The notes beneath the pieces are model-generated. The model saw only the letters and a list, made by a program, of their open reading frames with translations, ran no database searches and was not told where the DNA came from. This document shows positions 9,971 through 21,635 of a DNA stretch of 64,000 nucleotides, in pieces; position 1 is the stretch's first letter, and each line of letters opens with the position of its first letter. The translations under genes were made by a program, and so were the position numbers. Source of the stretch: Cyclina sinensis (Eukaryota; Mollusca; Bivalvia; Venerida; Veneridae); assembly GCA_012932295.1 (NCBI GenBank), contig JAAONU010000002.1, positions 20,181,770 to 20,245,769 of the forward strand. Direction: 5' to 3'.

Positions 9971-11883
9971 ACAGGAGTGCCATGATGGCCCTATATCGTT
10001 CACATGAGTACCAATGTGTACAAACTGAAACAGCAAGGACAATGAAAAGAATCCAAGTTAGTTCACATGATGCTGAAGTTGAAAACTGTACATTTAGTCC
10101 AAATTTCAAAGAGAGGAAATAGGTCAGAAGTACAAGGTTAATGTCACCTAAAGTCAAAGCTGAAATAGAATTTCTGACAAGAAGATTTACACAGATTTTA
10201 TATTTTACACATACAGGACCATCTGGGCAATTTTGAATCATAGGAAATAATTTGAACAATCTTGACAGAGGTCAACTACACAATGCTACACAACAAATTT
10301 CAAAGCTTATGAACATGCAGTTTCGAGGATGATTTTTTATTAGTTTTTTCTATATAACTCAATGTAAATCAAGTGACCCCTCAAGTAGGGTCAATTTTGA
10401 CCCAAGGGACATAATTTGAATACTTTGGAAGAGATGAACTAGATGATGCTATATACCTAAAACAAACATTAAACCCCAACAAGAGGGCCATGATGGCCCT
10501 GTATCGCTCACCTGAGTATCACTGCTTTTAACAAAGTTGTTATGGACCTGGTTAATTGACCCCAGATGAACCATATTCGAACCTGACATAGAAATTATTG
10601 AAACAATCTCTTTGACAAATTTCAATGTTATTTCTACTGAAAATGTTACCTCTAGAGTGTTAACAAGGTTTTTCCATATTTGGGCTCTATGACCTAGTTT
10701 TTTTAACCTAGATGTCCCATATTCAAACTTGAGCTAGAAATTATCAAAGCAATCTCTCTGACAAATTTCCAGGATATTTGGACTGAAAAAGTAGCCTCTA
10801 GAGTGTTAACAAGGTTTTTCCATATTTAGGCTCTGTGACCTAGTTTTTGACCCCAGATAACCCATATCCAAACTTGAGCTACAAATCATCAAAACAACCT
10901 TTCTGACAAATTTCCAGGACATTTGGACTGAAAATGTAGCCTATTGAGTGTTTACAAAGTTTTTCCATATTTGGACTATGTGACCTAGTTTGTGACCCCA
11001 GATGACCCATATTCGAACTTGATCTAGAAATCCTCAAGGCAACCTTTCTGACAAATATCCAGATTATTTGGGCTGAAAATGTAACCTCTAGAGTGTTAAC
11101 AAGATTTTTCTATTTTTGGGCTCTGTGACCTAGTTTTTGAACCCAGATCATCCATATTTGAACTCGTGCTAGAAATCTTAGAAGCAACCTTTCTGACAAA
11201 TTTCAAGATTTTTTAGGCTGAAAATGTAACCTCTAGAGTGTTAACAAGATTTTTCTATTTTTGGGCTCTGTGACCTAGTTTTTGAACCCAGATGACCCAT
11301 ATTCAAACTTGAGCTAGAAATTTTAGAAGCAACCTTTCTGACAAATTTCCAGATTGTTTGGGCTGAAAATGTAACCTCTAGAGTGTTAACAAGATTTTTC
11401 TATTTTTGTGCTCCGTGACCTAGTTTTTGAACCCAGATGACCCATATTTGGACTTGAGCTAGAAATCATTGATAGAACCTTTCTGACAAATTTCCAGGAT
11501 AATGGACAGAAAAAGTAGCCTCTAGAGTGTTAACAAGGTTTTTCTATATTTGGGCTCTGTGACCTAGTTTTCCAACCGTGATAACCCATATTCGAACTTG
11601 TCCGAGATATTAATGTCATAAACATCCTGACCAAGTTTCATGACAATTGAGGCAAAAATGTGACCACTAGAGTGTTTACAAACTAATTGTGGACAGACGG
11701 ACGGACAACCGACAAAAGGTGATCAGAAAAGCTCACTCTGTCACTACGTGACAGGTGAGCTATTAAACCAAACCAAATCTTAAAGCTGAGGGCCTAGTAG
11801 CTCCAGAGAAGATTTTCCTTTTTTTTCCTGAATGTCTCAAAATAAATTAGGTGGCTCCATGGGAAGGGCCAATCATAACTAAA
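9971..11883 (+). mobile_element. Degenerate HLE hosting another HLE
   Basis: A decayed 5' end (ACAGGAGTGCCATGATGGCC, then TCGTTCACATGAGTACC) is followed by A-like sequence (ACAAGAAGATTTACACAG, GACCCCTCAAGTAGGG). It is interrupted at 10478 by the B element at 10479-11762 and resumes ACCAAATCTTAAAGCTGAGG to 11883, where the B-A element begins. No 3' end was seen. Confidence 0.5.
10479..11762 (+). mobile_element. HLE, B-core, full length
   Basis: It runs from ACAAGAGGGCC with hairpin to CTACGTGACAGGTGAGCTA at 11762. The 5' module is GAGTATCACTGCTTTTAAC. About eight B units follow, each with GTGACCTAGTTTTTGA, CCCAGATGACCCATATTCGA, TTTCTGACAAATTTCC and CTCTAGAGTGTTAACAAG. A distinct last unit (ACATCCTGACCAAGTTTCATG) and an ACGGACGGACAACCG microsatellite precede the hairpin. 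The GTCACTACGTGAC stem-loop differs from the GAGCAC..GTGCTC type of A elements. Confidence 0.88.
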
Positions 11884-14592
11884 ACAAGAGGGCCATGATG
11901 GCCCTATATCGCTCACCTGAATATGACTGCTTTTAACAAAGTTGCTATGGACCTGGTTAATTGACCCCAGATGACCCATATTCAAACTTGGCCTAGAAAT
12001 TATTGAAACAATCTTTCTGACAAATTTCAAGGTTATTTGTACTGAAAGTGTAGCCTCTAGAGTGTTAACAAGGTTTTTCCATATTTGGGCTCTGTGACCT
12101 AGTTTTTGACCCCAGATGATCCATATTCAAACTTGGCCTAGAAATTATTGAAACAATCTTTCTGACAAATTTCAAGGTTATTTGGACTGAAAGTTTTTCG
12201 ATATTTAGGCTCTGTGACTTAGTTTTTGACCCCACATGACCCATATTCAAAGTTGAGCTGGAAATCATAGAAGCAACCTTTCTGACAAATTGTCAGGTTA
12301 TTTGGACTAAAAGTGTAGCCTCTAGAGTGTTAACAAGGTTTTTTACATATTTGGTCTCTGTGACCTAGTTTTTGACCAAAGATGACTCATATTAGTACTT
12401 GAGCTAGAAATCATCAAAACAACCTGTCTGACAAATTTCCAGGATATTTGGACTGAAAATGTAACCTCTGGAGTGTTAAAATGGTTTTTACATTTTAGGG
12501 CTCTGTGACCTAGTTTTTGATCCCAGATGACCGATATCCTAATCTAGGCTAGAAATCATTGAAACAACCTTTCTGACAAATTTCAAGGACATTTGGACTG
12601 AAAATGTAACCTCTAGAGCATTAACAAGTATTTTCTACTTTTTGGCCCTGTGTCCTAGTTTTTGACCCTACATAACCCATATTCAAAACTGAGCTAGAAA
12701 TCATTAAAACAATCTTTCTGACAAATTTCAAGGTTATTTGAACTGAAAATGTTACCCCAATGCATGTAAACAAGGTTTTTCCATATTTGGGGTCTGTGAC
12801 CTAGTTTTTGACCCCAGATGACCTTTATTCGAATCTGAGCTAGAAATCATTAAACCATTTTTTCTGACAAATTTCGAGAATATTTGGACTGAAAAGTAGC
12901 TTCTAGAGTGTTAACAAGTTTTTTTCTATTTTTTGGCTCTGTGACCTAGTTTTTTATTTCAGATGACACATATTCAAATTTAACCTAGAAATCATTGAAA
13001 CAACCTTTCTGACAGATTCCAGGTTATTTGGACTGAAAATGTTACCTCTAGAGTGTTAACAAGGTTTTTCCATATTTGGGCTCTGTGACCTAGTTTTTGA
13101 CCCAAGATGACCCAATTTTGAACTTAAGCTAAAAATCATCAAAACAACCTTTCTGACAATTTTCCAGGATATTTGGACTGAAAATGTAACCTCTAGATTG
13201 TTAACAAGGTTTTTCTATTTTTGGGCTCTGTGACCTAGTTTCTGAACCAAGATGACCCATATTCGAACTTGAGCTAGAAATCATAGAAACAACCTGTCTG
13301 ACAAATTTCCAGATTATTTGGACTGAAAATGTTACTTCTCCTTCTACAAGAAGATTTTCAAAGTTTTCACTATATAAGCCTATGTAAAACAAATGACCCT
13401 GGGGGGGGGGGGCAAATTTGACTCCAGGGGTATAATTGGAACAAACTTGGTAGAGGTCCACTAGACAATGCTACATACTAAATCTTAAGGCTCAGGGCCT
13501 TGTGGTTTCAGACAAGAAGATTTTCGAAGTTTTTCCTATATAAGCCTATGTAAAACCAATGACCCCAGGGTTGGGCCAAATTTGACCCCAGAGCTATAAT
13601 TTGAACCAACTTGGTAGGAGTCCACTAGACAATGCTACATACCAAATATCTAAGCTCTATGCCTTACGGTTTCTGACAAGAAGATTTTTAAAGTTTTTCC
13701 TATATAACTCTATGTAAAACAAGTTACCCCTGGGGCGGGGCCATTTTTGACCCAGAGGCCATGATTTGAACAAACTTGGTAGAGGTCCACTAGACAATGC
13801 TACATACTAAATCTTAAGGCTCAGGGCCTTGTGGTTTCAGACAAGAAGATTTTCGAAGTTTTTCCTATATAACTCTATGTAAAACAAGTTACCCCTGGGG
13901 CAGGGCCATTTTTGACCCAGAGGCCATGATTTGAACAAACTTGGTAGAGGTCCACTAGACAATGCTTCACACTAAATATCTTAGCTCTATGCCTTACGGT
14001 TTCTGACAAGAAGATTTTTAAAGTTTTTCCTATATAACTCTATGTAAAACAAGTTACCCCTGGAGCGGGGCCATTTTTGACCCAGAGGCCATGATTTGAA
14101 CAAACTTGGTAGAGGTCCACTAGACAATGCTTCACACTAAATATCTTAGCTCTATGCCTTACGGTTTCTGACAAGAAGATTTTTAAAGTTTTTCCTATAT
14201 AACTCTATGTAAAACAAGTTTTACCCCTGGGGCGGGGCCATTTTTGACCCAGAGGCCATGATTTGAACAAACTTGGTAGAGGTCCACTAGATGATGCTTT
14301 ATACCAAATATCAAAGCTCCAGGCCTTGTGGTTTCTGACAAGAAGATTTTTAAAGATCCAACTTTTAAAATCTGTTTTTAGCTGATGTGACCCAGAAATG
14401 CAATGAACCGGAACCATTTGAACAAACTTGGTAGAGCTTCATGCAAGGAACATTCTAGGCAAGTTTCATTCAATTTTGCCCAGTGGTTTCAGAGGAGATG
14501 TCGTTTGAATGAATTGTGGACGACGGACGGACGGACGGACGCCGGACAATCAAGGATCCTAAAAGCTCACATGAGCATGCTCAGGTGAGCTA
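11884..14592 (+). mobile_element. HLE, chimeric B-A core, full length
   Basis: It has a B-type 5' end (GAATATGACTGCTTTTAAC) and about ten B units. Near 13335 it switches at GTTACTTCTCCTTCTACAAG to A units, keeps A to the end, and finishes with an A-type hairpin (CACATGAGCATGCTCAGG) and GAGCTA at 14592. A G-run of 12 occurs at 13401-13412. Four copies in this window share the same B-to-A junction (also 25989-28709, 32111-34664 and 55951-58031). The chimera is therefore an element sub-family, not a local accident. Confidence 0.88.
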
Positions 14593-14765
14593 AAAATATA
14601 GCTTTCAGAATAATGCCCCTTGTGTTACAAATGCCTCTTGTCATGATAAGCAAGCATTCAAAGTTTCATATCAATAGCTTTTAAATTGTTTCCGTATTGG
14701 GCTACATTAAATTTTTTGTATGAGGACAATGATGAACACAACAATGACGCCGCGGCAATCAAAAA
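14593..14765 (+). repeat. Short repeat tail
   Basis: This 170-base stretch between a B-A element and a D array contains TGACGCCGCGGCAATC, resembling the GC-richer stretch just before HLE 3' ends. Its family is not identified. Confidence 0.35.
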
Positions 14766-17700
14766 AATTTGGCTATTTAAGAAAAATTCAGTAATTTGAC
14801 CTTGATGGTCCAGGTCATTTTAAGTTCAAGGTCATACCTGAATAATTTAACAAGTAGGTTTTGTCATAAGTGTGGTTTTGTCAAAGTATGATTCAAATCC
14901 AAATAAAGTAACTTGACCTTGAAGGTCCAGGTCATTTTAAGGTCCAGGTCAAACTTGTATTATTAAACTTGTCAGTTTTGTCATAAGTGTTATTTTGTCC
15001 AAGTATGAATTAAATCTGTAAATTGATAAAATTATTACAATATAAGCAAAATTCAATCATTTGACCTTGACTGTCAAGGCCACTTTCAGGTTAAGGTCAT
15101 ACTTGAATAATTTATTAAAAAGATTTTGTCATGAGTGTTGCTTGTCCAAATATTAATAAAAAAAAACATTATGGCCAATTTTAGCAAAATTCCATAATTT
15201 GACCTTGATGGCCATGGTCATTTAAAGGTCAAGGTCATACTTAAATGATTCAACATGTAATTTTGTCATAAGTGTTGTTTCTTCCAAGTAAAAGTAACCA
15301 AGTTATGGCCAATTTAAGCAAAACTCAATAACCTGACCTTGAATGTCAAAGTCATCTTAAGGTCAAGGTCAAACTTTAATAAATCAAAATGTCAGTTTTG
15401 TTGTTTTATCAAAGTATGAATAAAATCCATAAATAAACGACAGTTATGACAATTTAAGCAAAATTCAATTATTTGACCTTGACTGTCAGTCATTTTAGGG
15501 TCAAGGTTATACATGTACTTAAATTATTCAACATGTCAGTTTTGTTAAAAATGTTGTTTTGTCCAAGTATGAATCAATTCAAACCACAAATAACAAAGTG
15601 ATGACCAATTTAACAAAATTCAATAATTTGACCCTGCCTGTCAAGGTCATTTTTTAGGTCAAGGTCATCCTTGAATCAAAATGTTGGAATTGTCAAAAGT
15701 AATGTTTTGTCCAAGTATGAATCAAATCCATAAATAAATGACAAAGTTATGACAATTTAAGCAAAATTCAATCATCTGACCTTAATGGTCCAGGTCATTT
15801 TTAGGTCATGGTCATACTTGAGTTATTCAACATGTTGATTTTGTCATAAGAGTTGTTTTGTCCAAGTATCAATACAATCCAACAAACAAGAGCCACCGCA
15901 AGCAGGGACCACGCTCGACCTTTTCCTATTTCCAAAGGCAAACACCTCAGAGGAAGCACATTGTGGTGAAGGGATTTCAAACGAAACATCATTTGGAAAT
16001 ATAATTATACATAACAAAGTTATGGCCAATTTTAGCAACATTCAGAAATTTGACCTTAAAGGTCAAGGTCAAGTTCAGTTTAACCTTCTTTGGAGGTATT
16101 GTCTAAAAGGTAGTTATGTCCAAGCATGAAGACACTACATCCATTAACAACAAAGATATATCCAAGTAAAGTAATGTCACGGTAATTTAAAGGTCAAGGT
16201 AATGCTTGAATTGTTCAACATGTTTGTTTAATTCTCAGTGTTGTTTTGTCCCTGTATAGATCAAATCTGTACATAAATAACAAAAGTTTGGCTATTTTAG
16301 CAAAATGCAATAATTCGAACTTGACTGTAAAGGTCATTTTAAGGTTGAGGTCATACTTGAATAATTCAACATGTATGTTTTGTCATGAGCATTGTTTTGT
16401 CCAAGTATTAATAAAAAAGAACCAAAATGACGTTATGGCCAATATTAGCAAAATTCAATAATTGATGGTCAGGGTCATTTGAAGGTCAAGGTCACAGTTG
16501 AATGATTCAAAGTGTCAGTTTTGTCAAAAGTGTTGTTTTATCCCAGTATAAATTAAATCAAACCATAAATAAAAATTTGGCTATTTTAAGCAAAATTCAA
16601 TAACTTGACCTTTAATGTCAAGGTCATCTAAATGTAAAAGTCATATTTATAATAAATTAAAATGTCGATTTTGTTGTTTTATCAAAGTATAAATCAAATC
16701 CATAAATAAACAACAGTTATGACAATTTAAGCAAAATACAATAATGGGACCTTGACTGTCAAGGTCATTTTAGGGTAAAGGTCATACCTGAATTATTGAA
16801 CATGTAAGTTTTGTCAAAAGTGTTGTTTTGTCCAAGTATGAATCAAGTCTAACCATAAATTACACAGTTATGACCAATCTAAGCAAAATTCAATAATTTG
16901 ACCTTGCTAGTCAAGGTCATTTTTTAGGTCAAGGTCATATTTGAATCAAAATGTCGGATTGATAAAAAATATTGTTTTGTCCAAGTATAAATCAAATCCA
17001 TCAATAAATGACAAAGTTTGGACAATTTAAGCAAAATTCAAACATCTGACCTTGACAGTCAAAGTCATTTTTAGGTCATGGTCACACCTGAGTTATTCAA
17101 CATGTCGGTTTTGTCACAAGTGTTGTTTTGTCAAATTATGAATCAATTCCAACAATTAATGACAAAGTTATGGCAAATTGTAGCAAAATTCAATAATCTG
17201 ACCTTGACTGTCAAGGTTATTTAAAGGTCAAGTCAAACTTAAAATAATCATAATGTCGGATTTGTCATAAGTGTTGTTTAGTCCAAATATGAATCAATTC
17301 AATAAATAAATGAGAAATTTATGACAATTTAAGCAAAATTCAATCATCTGACCTTGACAGTCAAGGTCATTTTAAAGTCATGGTCATATCTGAATTATTC
17401 AACATGTCGGTTTTGTCATAAGTGTTGTTTTTTTCTAAGTATAAAACAAATCCAACCATTAATACTAAAGTTACGGACAATTTTAGCAAAATTTAATAAT
17501 TTGACCTTGAAGGTGAAGGTAATTAATAAGTCAAGGTCATACCTGAAAGAATCAAAATGTCGGATTTGTCATAAGTGTTGTTTTGTCCAAGTATGAATCA
17601 AATCCATAAATAAATGAAAAAGGTATGACAATTTAAGCAAAATTCAATCATCTGACCTTGATGGTCAAGGTCACTTTTAGGTTATGGTCATACCTGAGTT

Positions 17701-19090
17701 ATTCAATATGTCGTTTTGTCATAATTGTACTTTTTTCAAAGTATGAATCAAAACCAACCATAAACAACAGGTTATGACAATTTAAGCAAAATTTAATTAT
17801 TTGACCTTGACGGTCATGGTAATTTTAAGGTTAAGGTCAAACTTTAATAATTTATCTAGACAGCTTTGACATAAGTGTTGTTCTGTCGAAGTCTGATTCA
17901 AATCCAACCATAGATAACAAAATTATGGCCAGTTTTAACAAAATTCAATGATTTTACCTTGACCGTCAAGGTCATTTAAAGGTCAAGGTTAAACTTGAAA
18001 TAATCATAATGTTGGATTTGTCATAAGTGTTGTTTAGTCCAAATATGAATCAAATCTACAGATAAATGAGAAAGTTTTGACAATTTAAGCAAAATTCAAT
18101 CATCTTACCTTGACGGTCAAGGTCATTTTAAGGTCATGGTCATATCTGAATTATTCAACATGTCAGTTTTGTCATAAGTGTTGTTTCTTTCCCAAGTATA
18201 AATCAAATCCAACTATAAATACTAAAGTTATGGACAATTTTAGCAAAATTTGACAATTTGACCTTGAAGGTGAAGATCATTTATGAGTCAAGGTCAAGTT
18301 GAGTCTGGTTCACTTGAAGATCTTGTCCAAAAGGTTCTTATGTCCAAGTATGAAGACATTCCACCGATCAATAATTAAGTTATGGCAAATTTTAGCAAAA
18401 TTCAATAATTTGACCTTGAAGGTGAAGGTCATTTATGAGTCAAGTTCAAGTTTAGTCCAGTCTCCTTGAAGACCTTGTCCAAAGGGTTGTTGTGCCCAAG
18501 CATGAAGAGAATCAACCTAAAGTTACGGCAAATTTTAGCAAAATTCAATATTTTCACCTCGAAGGCGAAGGTCATTTAAGAGTCAAGGTTAAGTTTAGTC
18601 TGGTCATCTTCAAGGTCTTGTCCAAAGGGTGGTTGTGTCCAAGCATGAAGAGAATCCACCTACTAATAATAAAGTTATGGCCAATTGAAGCAAAATTCAA
18701 ATTTTTGACCTTGAATTTGAAGGTCATTCAAGCCTCAAGGTCAAGTTTAGTCTAGTCATCTTGAAGGTCTTGTCCAAAGGGTTATTGTGTCCAAGTATGA
18801 AGATAATCCATCTAGGAATAAAAAAATTATGATCAATGTTAAAGCTTTCGGACGGGAACGGCAACGGGAATGGCAACGACACCATGACTATGACAATAAC
18901 TTGATTTTTTTTTCAAAAAAAGTCAAACTGAAAATAACAAAGTTATGGCCAATTGTAGATAAATTCAATAATCTGACCTTGGCTGTCAAGGCCATTTTAA
19001 GGTCAAGGTCATAGATGAAAGAATCATATTGTCGGATTTGTCATAAGTGTTGTTTTGTCCAAGTATGAATCAAATCCATAAATAAACTAG
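14766..19090 (+). repeat. D-family tandem array, interrupted
   Basis: Units of about 150 bp with AGCAAAATTCAATAATTTGA, TGACCTTGA...TCAAGGTCA, TTCAACATGTCGGTTTTG and TTGTTTTGTCCAAGTATGAA. The part belonging to this array is 14766-15885 and 18932-19090. An independent D element (15886-18931) is inserted in one unit; left and right flanks rejoin as AATCCAAC|AAATAACAAAG. No coding capacity. Confidence 0.75.
15886..18931 (+). mobile_element. D-family HLE, apparently full length
   Basis: The 5' end is ACAAGAGCCACCGCAAGCAG, then GACTTTTTCC-type sequence and GAAACATCATTTGGAAATAT. The same head occurs at 34665 and, decayed, at 53387. D units follow, then a later unit type with GAAGGTGAAGGTCATTTATG and TTGTCCAAAGGGTTGTTGTG. 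Next come an ACGGGAACGGCAACGGGAAT microsatellite (about 18851-18885) and a terminal T9/A7 hairpin ending AAACTGA. At about 3.0 kb it is the best intact D reference in the window. Confidence 0.75.
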
Positions 19091-19400
19091 ACTGGGTTTT
19101 TGTCACAAAAACATACGTCTCCCATCTATGTACTCTAAGGATGGAACAGCAGCATTTTTTTTGGTATGCATGGTGAAAGTCAAAACATAAGTTGCAGTTG
19201 GTTTTAACAGATTTAATAGATGTAGGTGAAGCTGAAAAGTGATGTGGAAATGAGGAAATACTTCATGTTTTTACAATCAGAAAGTAAAGATATTGGTTAC
19301 CTAGTGACAACTAGTGTTGCACATCAGAAGTAGTTTAAGCTATCAAACACAGATGGAATTTGATTTATCAGTTGTTCATAGAGGCTTTGTGCTGTTGTTG
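19091..19400. other. Hairpin end and flank of a decayed element
   Basis: CTAGACTGG is followed by a GTTTTTG-TCA-CAAAAAC hairpin and ACATACGTCTCCC. This closely matches the left end of the G element at 43150 (CTAGAAATGG, GTTTTTG..CAAAAAC, ACATATGTCTCCC). The remaining 250 bases are unrecognised and lie between that end and the C-terminus of the endonuclease remnant, which is on the minus strand. Confidence 0.5.
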
Positions 19401-19980
19401 TTCCGAATGTTTGCATATGTAATTGCATGATAGCTGTAATAAGTTGGCACAGTTCAAGATTGTACAACTGCAAGGTTTTTCACATATATGTGATCAATCA
19501 GCATTTGTCTAATTGTAGTGGGAGTTGTTATAATTGATTGAAGTTAGTCATGGTTTGTTCGAGCTCATTAGCTGACACTGGTGCATTAAAGTCACCAAGA
19601 ACAATTGTTTGTAAAGTTGGTAAATTGTTTAGAAACAAACTGAGCTGTTCACAGAAATAATGCAGGTGAAGTTGTGGAGGTTTATAAACTTTCAATACTG
19701 ATACAGACAGAATTGTAATATGAACACTGGTCCAACACATTCAATATCTGCCATAGAAGTATCAATGTGCCTAAAGTCAAAGTCTTGGTGGACAAAGATG
19801 TCATCACCTCCTCTGGGAGTCTAGTTGTTTTGATGTGTTGGCCTATGAGTGAACTCAGTTTGGTATAGTGTATTGGGGGTTGAACTATGTCATTAGCACT
19901 TGTCCACGTTTCCTGAAGGGCTATAATATCAGCCTTGTGAAAAAAGAAATTGTTTTTAATGTCATGAAAATGGGTGAAAA
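19400..19980 (-). pseudogene. Endonuclease/exonuclease/phosphatase domain of a mobile element, broken
   Basis: Read on the minus strand, successive pieces of an EEP-type endonuclease occur in three frames in the correct order. They are HFHDIKN, then DIIALQETW (metal-binding Glu near 19910), GGDDIFVHQ (near 19800), VYKPPQ and VLGDFNAP (Asp near 19591), then LIDHIYV (19483-19503) and YYSYH (about 19427-19442), the decayed SDH motif. At least two frameshifts and several stops break it. EEP domains occur in APE-type LINEs and at the C-terminus of Helentron Rep-helicase proteins. The YKPPQ..GDFNAP wording and the hairpin end about 300 bases past the C-terminus favour the second, as inference. No reverse transcriptase or helicase motif was found beside it. 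Confidence 0.75.
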
Positions 19981-20273
19981 AAGTGAAAGCCGGACAACGT
20001 TTTTCTATTTCAAGCTCTGGTGGCCATTTTGTGCAGCGAAGCGAAACATGCTGGCAATATGCAAAACAAGCGTTGGTACTGATCACTCCTGTGAAGTTTC
20101 TTTGAAATCCCATCATAAGTTTGACCTGTGAAAGCCGGACAAGGTTTTTCTACTTTTAGCTATGGCGGCCATTTTCTGCAGCGAAGCAGAACATGCCAGT
20201 GATATGTACAACTACGATTGGTATAAATCACTCCTGAGAAGTTTATTCGAAATCCCGTCAGCAGTTTGACCTA

Positions 20274-21099
20274 CAGTACGTGCCAGGAGGAACTCTCATT
20301 TTCCTCGAGGTCGTCGCGGACTTCCCATTCCTTAAAACATGACCAAACCTGCCGCATTTCGAGGACGACCGCCGCGAACATGGTCACCAAATATCGCGGC
20401 GGACGTCCGCTAAATGGTTCCGCAAACTTTTTCACAGGTAAGAATTGACGTATCGAGGCTCACAAAGTTCCTGATAACACGCATTTCGACGAATTTTACG
20501 CTTTAAAATATCATTTAAATGTATAAAACTCTCATAAAACTCTCATTCTGATTCATTTGTTTACGAATGCTCGTATTTGTTAACGGAAGGAATGACAATT
20601 CAAAACCGAAAGTAATTGTTTCTCGGAACAGCTGACCCTATTTTCAGAAAATAAATTGACTGGTTTTCGATTTACACATGTTAAAACTGCTCTGCTATAT
20701 TTAAAGAAAACATACAACATGTAAACCCTACTGCGACATCTGTATCGTCTATGCGCTTGACAAAATTATTGATCGATTTTGCTTTACAATAACGAGCGTT
20801 TTCAACGACGGAAACACAGCAAATATATGAGAAATTTTGGTTTTAATTTTACCAAATGTCACATAATTGGCAGACGTAAAATGCACTGTTTCATTACGGT
20901 CATTTCATTAAATGTTCAGCTTATCCAGGTGAGTTATGACTCTAATTATTTTCGCGCTGGTTGTCAAATATCGCCGAGATATTTCGCGATGTCGAGACAT
21001 CGAGGAAATCCGTTTTTTTACTCGATGTCGCGGCGGATTTTTTTTTTTCCGCGTCCGCAAAATAAAGCGGAAAATGTGAGTTCCTCCTGGCGCGTACTG
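20274..21099 (+). mobile_element. TA-flanked MITE, copy 2, longer form
   Basis: Starts CAGTACGTGCCAGGAGGAAC and ends in the complementary repeat at 21099, flanked by TA (20272-20273, 21100-21101). F units without insert read TTTGACCTGTGAAAG at this point, confirming the insertion. It is copy 1 (5225-5800) in the opposite orientation plus about 238 extra central bases (about 20600-20837). Two consensus 5' splice sites lie on this strand: CAG|GTAAGA (break after 20437) and CAG|GTGAGT (break after 20938). No transposase gene. Confidence 0.88.
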
Positions 21100-21431
21100 T
21101 ATGAAAGTCGGACAAGGTTTATCTATTTTCAGCTCTGGCGGCCATTTTGTGCAGCGAAGCGGAACGTACTGGTGACATACACAACTTAGATTGGTACTGA
21201 TCTGTACTGTGAAGTTTCATCGAAATCTCGCCAGCAGTTTGACCTGTGAAAGCAGGACAAGGTTTTTCTATTCTTAGCTCTGGTGGCCATTCTGTGCAGT
21301 GAAGCGAAATGTGCCGGCAATATGCACAACAAGTGTTGGTACTGATCACTCCAGTACAGTTCAGTCGAAATCTCGTCAGCAGTTTGACCTGTGAAAGCCA
21401 GACAAGGTTTTTCTATTTTTAGCTCTGGTGG

Positions 21432-21635
21432 CTGTTCTATCATTGAAACTGACTATAACCTATGACCAATCACGTGACTTTGGAGGCGGCCCACAGAGAG
21501 CGCTCCATTGTAGAATCATCACTTGCTATAGAGATTTAACCATGCCAACGCTTGTAAATATATACAATAAACTTTAGAATAGATCTGTTGTGTTGCCTTC
21601 ACAATTGTGTTGACATTCACTGAAACATAAAACAG
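21432..21635. mobile_element. 204-bp insert with CCAAT and CACGTG motifs
   Basis: It interrupts an F unit between CTCTGGTGG and TGGCCATTTTG. Ends CTGTT and AACAG are inverted repeats, flanked by TGG on both sides (21429-21431, 21636-21638). It carries GACCAATCACGTGAC (CCAAT 21466-21470, E-box 21471-21476) and GGAGGCGG just after, a grouping common in animal promoters. It may be a small TIR element or a captured promoter piece; I cannot tell which. Confidence 0.5.

Noticed and set aside
19400..19980. LINE retrotransposon
   Set aside because: Only the endonuclease is present. No reverse transcriptase motif was seen on either side, and the hairpin end nearby fits a Helentron better, though LINE origin is not excluded.
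20779..21189. A 136-codon plus-strand frame over the end of MITE copy 2
   Set aside because: It crosses the TIR boundary into F repeats, is absent from copy 1 as a frame, and shows no domain.
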